From contig LKHC01000017.1 of assembly GCA_001618605.1 (NCBI GenBank), positions 1 to 64,000 on the forward strand: 64,000 nucleotides of DNA, written 5' to 3'. Both the position numbers and the translations under genes were made by a program. Below the pieces are notes generated by a model. It saw only the letters and a list, made by a program, of their open reading frames with translations. It was not told the origin of the DNA and did no database searches. This document shows positions 60,537 through 64,000 of this stretch, piece by piece. Numbering within the stretch: the stretch's first letter is position 1; every line of letters starts with the position of its first letter. The DNA comes from Candidatus Fermentibacter danicus. Lineage in GTDB: Bacteria; Fermentibacterota; Fermentibacteria; Fermentibacterales; Fermentibacteraceae.

Positions 60537-62667
60537 ACAGCAGGCTGAGAAGAAACAGCGTGTCTATGAACTGGCGAGGGAGCTGAACATATCGAGCGAG
60601 GCTCTGATAAAGGTTCTCACAGACATGAACGTCGCCGTGAAGAGCCACATGAGCACGCTCACCGAAGATCAGCGGAAGGGCGTAGTCGCCAGATTCGAGA
60701 AGGAGAAGCAGGAGGCCAGGGACAGGGCCACCACGAAGTCCAGGAAGCGCAAGAAGCGTCGCAAGAAGGCCGTAGTCTCCGCCGAAGCCGTCAAGGCCGT
60801 GCGCGATACCGTCGCACAACTGGGCTCCAATGTCGCCAGAAGCCAGAAGAAGCGCAGAAGGCGCTACCGCGAGGAGAAGCAGGAGCGCCACGAGAAGCTG
60901 TCCTTGACCGACGAGGACGAGATCCTGAAGGTCACCGAGTTCACCTCGCCCTCCGAACTCGCCGAACTGATGGACATCCCCCTCAACGAAGTCATCGCCA
61001 AGTGCCTCGAACTCGGCCTCATGACCACCGCCAACCAGCGGCTCGACGCCGATACCCTGGCGCTCGTCGCAGCCGAGTTCGGACGCCAGATCGAGACCGT
61101 GTCCGAGTACGGCGCCGAGACGATCGAGCAGAGAAGGGTCGGGAAGAGCCATCGCGAGGTACAGAGAGCGCCGGTCGTCACGATCATGGGTCATGTCGAC
61201 CACGGAAAGACCGCCCTGCTGGACCGGATCCGCTCGACAAACGTCATTTCCACCGAGGCCGGCGGCATCACTCAGCACATAGGAGCCTATGTCGCCTCGG
61301 TCCCGGGCGGGCGCAACGTCACGTTCATCGACACTCCCGGCCACGCCGCATTCACGGCCATGAGGAACAGGGGCGCTCAGGTCACGGACATCGTCGTGCT
61401 CGTGGTCGCGAGCGACAGCAGGGTCATGCCTCAGACCGAGGAGGCGATCGACCACGCCAGGGCCGCCGGCGTACCGATAGTCGTCGCCATCACCAAGATG
61501 GACCTGTCCACCGCCAATCCGGACTTCATCAAGCAGGATCTCGCGAGTCACAAGGTTCTGGTCGAGGAATGGAGCGGAGACGTCCAGTGCGCCGAGGTGA
61601 GCGCCATCACCGGCGCCGGCGTGGAGGATCTTCTGGACAAGATTCTGGTGCAGGCCGACATGCTCGATCTCAAGGCCTACCCCGACAGGCCCGCGAGGGC
61701 GACCGTCCTCGAGGGCAGGGTGGACCCGTATCGCGGCACGGTGGTCAGCATCCTCGTCCAGGACGGGACCATCAAGACGGGCGATTCGTTCATCGCGGGC
61801 CAGTGTACAGGCAGGGTCAGGGCGCTGTACGATCAGAACAACAAGCAGGTCGACGAGGCGGGCCCCAGCGTCCCCATCCAGTTGATCGGCTGTTCCAGCG
61901 TTCCAGAGGCCGGAGACTCCGTCACCGTCGTCGAATCCGAACAGGAAGCCAGGGAGATCGGGCTCCGGCGCCATCTGGTCGAGCGCGAGCGCGAACTCCA
62001 GGCGCATCGCAAGGTCACCCTCGAGGACTTCTTCAAGGCCGCCGCCGAAGGCGACAGCACGCTTCGCCTGATAGTGAAGGCGGACGTACAGGGCTCAGCG
62101 GAGGCCATAGTCGACTCCCTCACGAGCATGAACACGGAGGAGGTCTCGGTCGACGTCATAAGAAGCGGTGCCGGCGGCATAACCGAGAGCGACGTGATGC
62201 TGGCGGCAGCCTCCGGCGCAGTGATCATCGGCTTCCGCGTGCGGCCCGACTCCAGGGCCCGCGACAAGGCTGCGTCGACCAGCGTGGACATCCAGTGCTT
62301 CAACATCATCTATGACGTCGAGGATACCGTGAAGAAGGCCCTCTCCGGCCTTCTCAAGCCCGAGCAGCGCGAGGAGTTCCTCGGTTCCGCGGAAATCCGC
62401 CAGATCTTCCGTGTCCCCAAGATCGGCACGATCGCAGGCTGCTACGTCATGGGCGGTACTGTGAAGCGTAACTCCAAGTTCCGCCTGGTGAGGAACGGCG
62501 TGGTCGTCTGGGAGGGCCAGCTCTCCTCCCTGAAGCACTTCAAGGAAGACCGCAGGGAAGTGGCGGCCGGCTACGAATGCGGGATCGGGCTGGAGGGCTA
62601 CAGCGATCTGAAGCCCGGAGACACGATCGAATGCTACGAGATCGTGGAGGTCTCGAGGGCGCTTTAG
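60529..62667 (+). CDS. infB: Translation initiation factor IF-2
   Basis: 712 residues from ATG 60529. Two IF2_N-like helical domains (VYELARELNISSEALIKVLT; SELAELMDIPLNEVIAKCLE) flank a very basic linker (KSRKRKKRRKKAV; KKRRRRYREEKQERHEK). The GTPase core is VVTIMGHVDHGKTALLDRIR, FIDTPGHAAFTAMRNRGAQV and VAITKMDL, followed by domains II-IV ending DTIECYEIVEVSRAL. All G motifs are intact. It brings fMet-tRNA to the 30S subunit. The N-terminal region is shorter than in E. coli. Confidence 0.98.
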   Translation: MTEQQAEKKQRVYELARELNISSEALIKVLTDMNVAVKSHMSTLTEDQRKGVVARFEKEKQEARDRATTKSRKRKKRRKKAVVSAEAVKAVRDTVAQLGSNVARSQKKRRRRYREEKQERHEKLSLTDEDEILKVTEFTSPSELAELMDIPLNEVIAKCLELGLMTTANQRLDADTLALVAAEFGRQIETVSEYGAETIEQRRVGKSHREVQRAPVVTIMGHVDHGKTALLDRIRSTNVISTEAGGITQHIGAYVASVPGGRNVTFIDTPGHAAFTAMRNRGAQVTDIVVLVVASDSRVMPQTEEAIDHARAAGVPIVVAITKMDLSTANPDFIKQDLASHKVLVEEWSGDVQCAEVSAITGAGVEDLLDKILVQADMLDLKAYPDRPARATVLEGRVDPYRGTVVSILVQDGTIKTGDSFIAGQCTGRVRALYDQNNKQVDEAGPSVPIQLIGCSSVPEAGDSVTVVESEQEAREIGLRRHLVERERELQAHRKVTLEDFFKAAAEGDSTLRLIVKADVQGSAEAIVDSLTSMNTEEVSVDVIRSGAGGITESDVMLAAASGAVIIGFRVRPDSRARDKAASTSVDIQCFNIIYDVEDTVKKALSGLLKPEQREEFLGSAEIRQIFRVPKIGTIAGCYVMGGTVKRNSKFRLVRNGVVVWEGQLSSLKHFKEDRREVAAGYECGIGLEGYSDLKPGDTIECYEIVEVSRAL

Positions 62668-62674
62668 CCGGGCC

Positions 62675-63025
62675 ATGAAGGAGAGAAGGTTCCAGAGGCT
62701 GATCGAGACGGTCCGTGCAGAGGTGGAGGACATCCTCCGCACCGGTATAGCGGACCCGCGGCTGGGATTCATAACGATCACCAGGGTGAAGCTCTCGCCC
62801 GACGCTACGCACGCATTCATTTTCTATTCGACTCTCGGCACGGATGACGAGCGCCGCCAGTCGCAGGAGGCGGTCGAGTCGGCGAAGGGGTACGCCCGCA
62901 GGCTCCTGGCGGAGCGGATGAGCCTCAGAACGGTCCCTGAGCTCCACTTCATCCATGACACCTCGATCGAGGAGGGTGAGGAGGTTCTCAGGATCATGAG
63001 AAACCTGGGGCGGAATGACGGATGA
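62675..63025 (+). CDS. rbfA: Ribosome-binding factor A
   Basis: 116 residues. RFQRLIETVRAEVEDILRTG, IADPRLGFITITRVKLSPDA (the conserved RbfA core) and LAERMSLRTVPELHFIHDTS define this KH-fold 30S maturation factor. It starts 7 bp after infB and ends overlapping truB by 4 bp. Confidence 0.96.
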   Translation: MKERRFQRLIETVRAEVEDILRTGIADPRLGFITITRVKLSPDATHAFIFYSTLGTDDERRQSQEAVESAKGYARRLLAERMSLRTVPELHFIHDTSIEEGEEVLRIMRNLGRNDG

Positions 63026-63903
63026 CCCGCATCCCGGAGGGTCGAGGAGCCGTTTATCTGCTCGACAAGTCCCCGGGTGTCACCTCCAGGAAAGCCGCCG
63101 CTGCGGCGGCCTCGGCCTGGGGTTTCAGGAAGTTCGGGCACGCCGGAACGCTTGATCCGTCAGCCGCAGGAGTCCTCCCCGTCCTGCTCGGAAATGCGAC
63201 GAGGCTCTCCTCGTATCTTACCGGGCACGAGAAGAGATACTCCTTCGACGTCGTAACGGGAGTCGAAACCGACACGCTGGACGCCGAAGGGAAGGTCGTC
63301 CGGACGGCCGCTCCGGTCACGCCCTCCAGGGCGGAGCTCGCGGCGCTGCTCGCGGAGTTCGAGGGACGTCGGATGCAGAAGGTTCCGGTCTTCTCCGCCC
63401 TGAAGCTGGGCGGTCGGACGGCGTGCAGCATCGCACGGGGCGGGGGAGCCCCCGAGATGCCGGTTCGGAGCATAGAGACCCGGGACTGGGAGATACTCGG
63501 GATCTCGGAGGGAAGGTTCCGCCTCGCCGTCACGGTCTCGCCGGGCGCATACGTCCGCGCACTTGCGGCTTCGATCGGTGAAAGGCTCGGCTGCGGAGCC
63601 CATGCGGACAGGATAGTGAGAGAGGCCAGCGGTCCTTTCGACAGATCGGAGTGTTCGGCGGAGTTCGATTGCGAGAGGGCGCTGATATCGCCGGCGGCCG
63701 CCATGCGGGGTTATCCGGCTGTCACGCTCGATCCGGAGGAAGTCGAGAGGATCGTCCACGGCAACCCGGTGGAAGGCGGCGTCGGCGGAACTGTGGCTCT
63801 CCTGGACGGCGACGGGGAGCTGATAGCCATCGGAGAGGGCGACGGTCGTTCCACGAGGCCCGTGGCCGTGCTTGCCCGTGCAGTGAAGGATGCGCGGGCG
63901 TGA
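63022..63903 (+). CDS. truB: tRNA pseudouridine(55) synthase TruB
   Basis: 293 residues. YLLDKSPGVTSRKAAAAAAS and FGHAGTLDPSAAGVLPVLLG contain the TruB catalytic loop, with the Asp of G-T-L-D-P as nucleophile. SFDVVTGVETDTLDAEGKVV, RMQKVPVFSALKLGGRTACS and SPGAYVRALAASIGERLGCG are further family motifs. A C-terminal PUA-like part follows. It overlaps rbfA and is overlapped by ribF, each by 4 bp. Confidence 0.97.
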   Translation: MTRIPEGRGAVYLLDKSPGVTSRKAAAAAASAWGFRKFGHAGTLDPSAAGVLPVLLGNATRLSSYLTGHEKRYSFDVVTGVETDTLDAEGKVVRTAAPVTPSRAELAALLAEFEGRRMQKVPVFSALKLGGRTACSIARGGGAPEMPVRSIETRDWEILGISEGRFRLAVTVSPGAYVRALAASIGERLGCGAHADRIVREASGPFDRSECSAEFDCERALISPAAAMRGYPAVTLDPEEVERIVHGNPVEGGVGGTVALLDGDGELIAIGEGDGRSTRPVAVLARAVKDARA

Positions 63904-64000
63904 AGGTCCTTGCCCTGGGTGGATTCGACGGCCTTCATCTGGGCCATGTCGCCATCCTGGATCATGCCAGGAGCCTCTCGCCGGACGCATCGATCCTCTG
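63900..64000 (+). CDS. ribF: Riboflavin kinase/FAD synthetase RibF, cut by window end
   Basis: GTG 63900 overlaps the truB stop (GTGA). The 33 visible residues read VKVLALGGFDGLHLGHVAIL, with the G-F-D-G-x-H-x-G-H nucleotidyltransferase motif of the FAD synthetase half. ribF commonly follows truB. The rest lies beyond the window. Confidence 0.9.
   Translation, partial: MKVLALGGFDGLHLGHVAILDHARSLSPDASIL

Overview
The window is a high-GC bacterial chromosome segment with tightly packed, overlapping operons. Arginine is written very often as AGG, and many genes start with GTG or TTG. A Gram-negative envelope is indicated by a heptosyltransferase-like GT9 enzyme, two predicted outer-membrane barrel proteins, an outer-membrane-type lipoprotein, Wzm/Wzt and Wzy-type glycan machinery, and a type IV pilin-like protein. 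No marker fixes the taxon. The style fits a poorly sampled, metagenome-derived phylum of the FCB or candidate-phylum kind; this is inference only.

Layout. 1-8.3 kb: membrane proteins of the glycosyltransferase/DUF2723 type, a pilin-like gene with clear promoter and terminator, a polysaccharide pyruvyl transferase fused to an FrhB-like iron-sulfur domain, and a flippase-like membrane protein. 8.47 kb: tRNA-Asn with its own promoter. 8.55-15.28 kb: an accessory island starting 17 bp after the tRNA. It is built of near-identical 113-bp repeats separating cargo cassettes: a decayed AbiE type IV toxin-antitoxin pair plus a Fic protein, then a hipBA pair plus a secreted Cys-rich protein, then a RAYT/IS200-like transposase closed by an inverted copy of the repeat end. 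15.3-19 kb: two glycosyltransferases and a convergent MurJ/Wzx-type flippase. 19.2-28.5 kb: an ion and sensing block (CPA2 antiporter, two PAS-rich hybrid histidine kinases, an unknown membrane protein and a CASTOR/POLLUX-type channel). 28.5-36.1 kb, minus strand: an ABC-2 exporter with one permease fused to a CPBP protease, an MscS channel with a cyclic-nucleotide-binding domain, an MFS transporter and a small exported protein. 36.2-58.5 kb, plus strand: der and plsY lead into a long envelope-glycan operon (Wzm/Wzt, ArnT-like transferases, two B12-type radical SAM enzymes, a YdjC/HpnK deacetylase, GT9, GT2, a WbaP-type initiating transferase, a PAS protein, two barrel proteins, a CBM48-like lipoprotein, a MalK/UgpC-type ATPase, a WecA-type initiating transferase and a Wzy-TPR protein). 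58.5-64 kb: the rimP-nusA-infB-rbfA-truB-ribF translation operon.

The genes suggest an envelope-glycan locus of mixed pathways in which the repeat-rich toxin-antitoxin island has landed next to tRNA-Asn. The most distinctive observations are the repeat/RAYT island with its alternating cassettes, the residual 16-codon stub of the AbiEii toxin, three evenly spaced operators over a strong hipBA promoter, several unusual domain fusions, and a gene whose only plausible start is CTG behind a strong ribosome-binding site.
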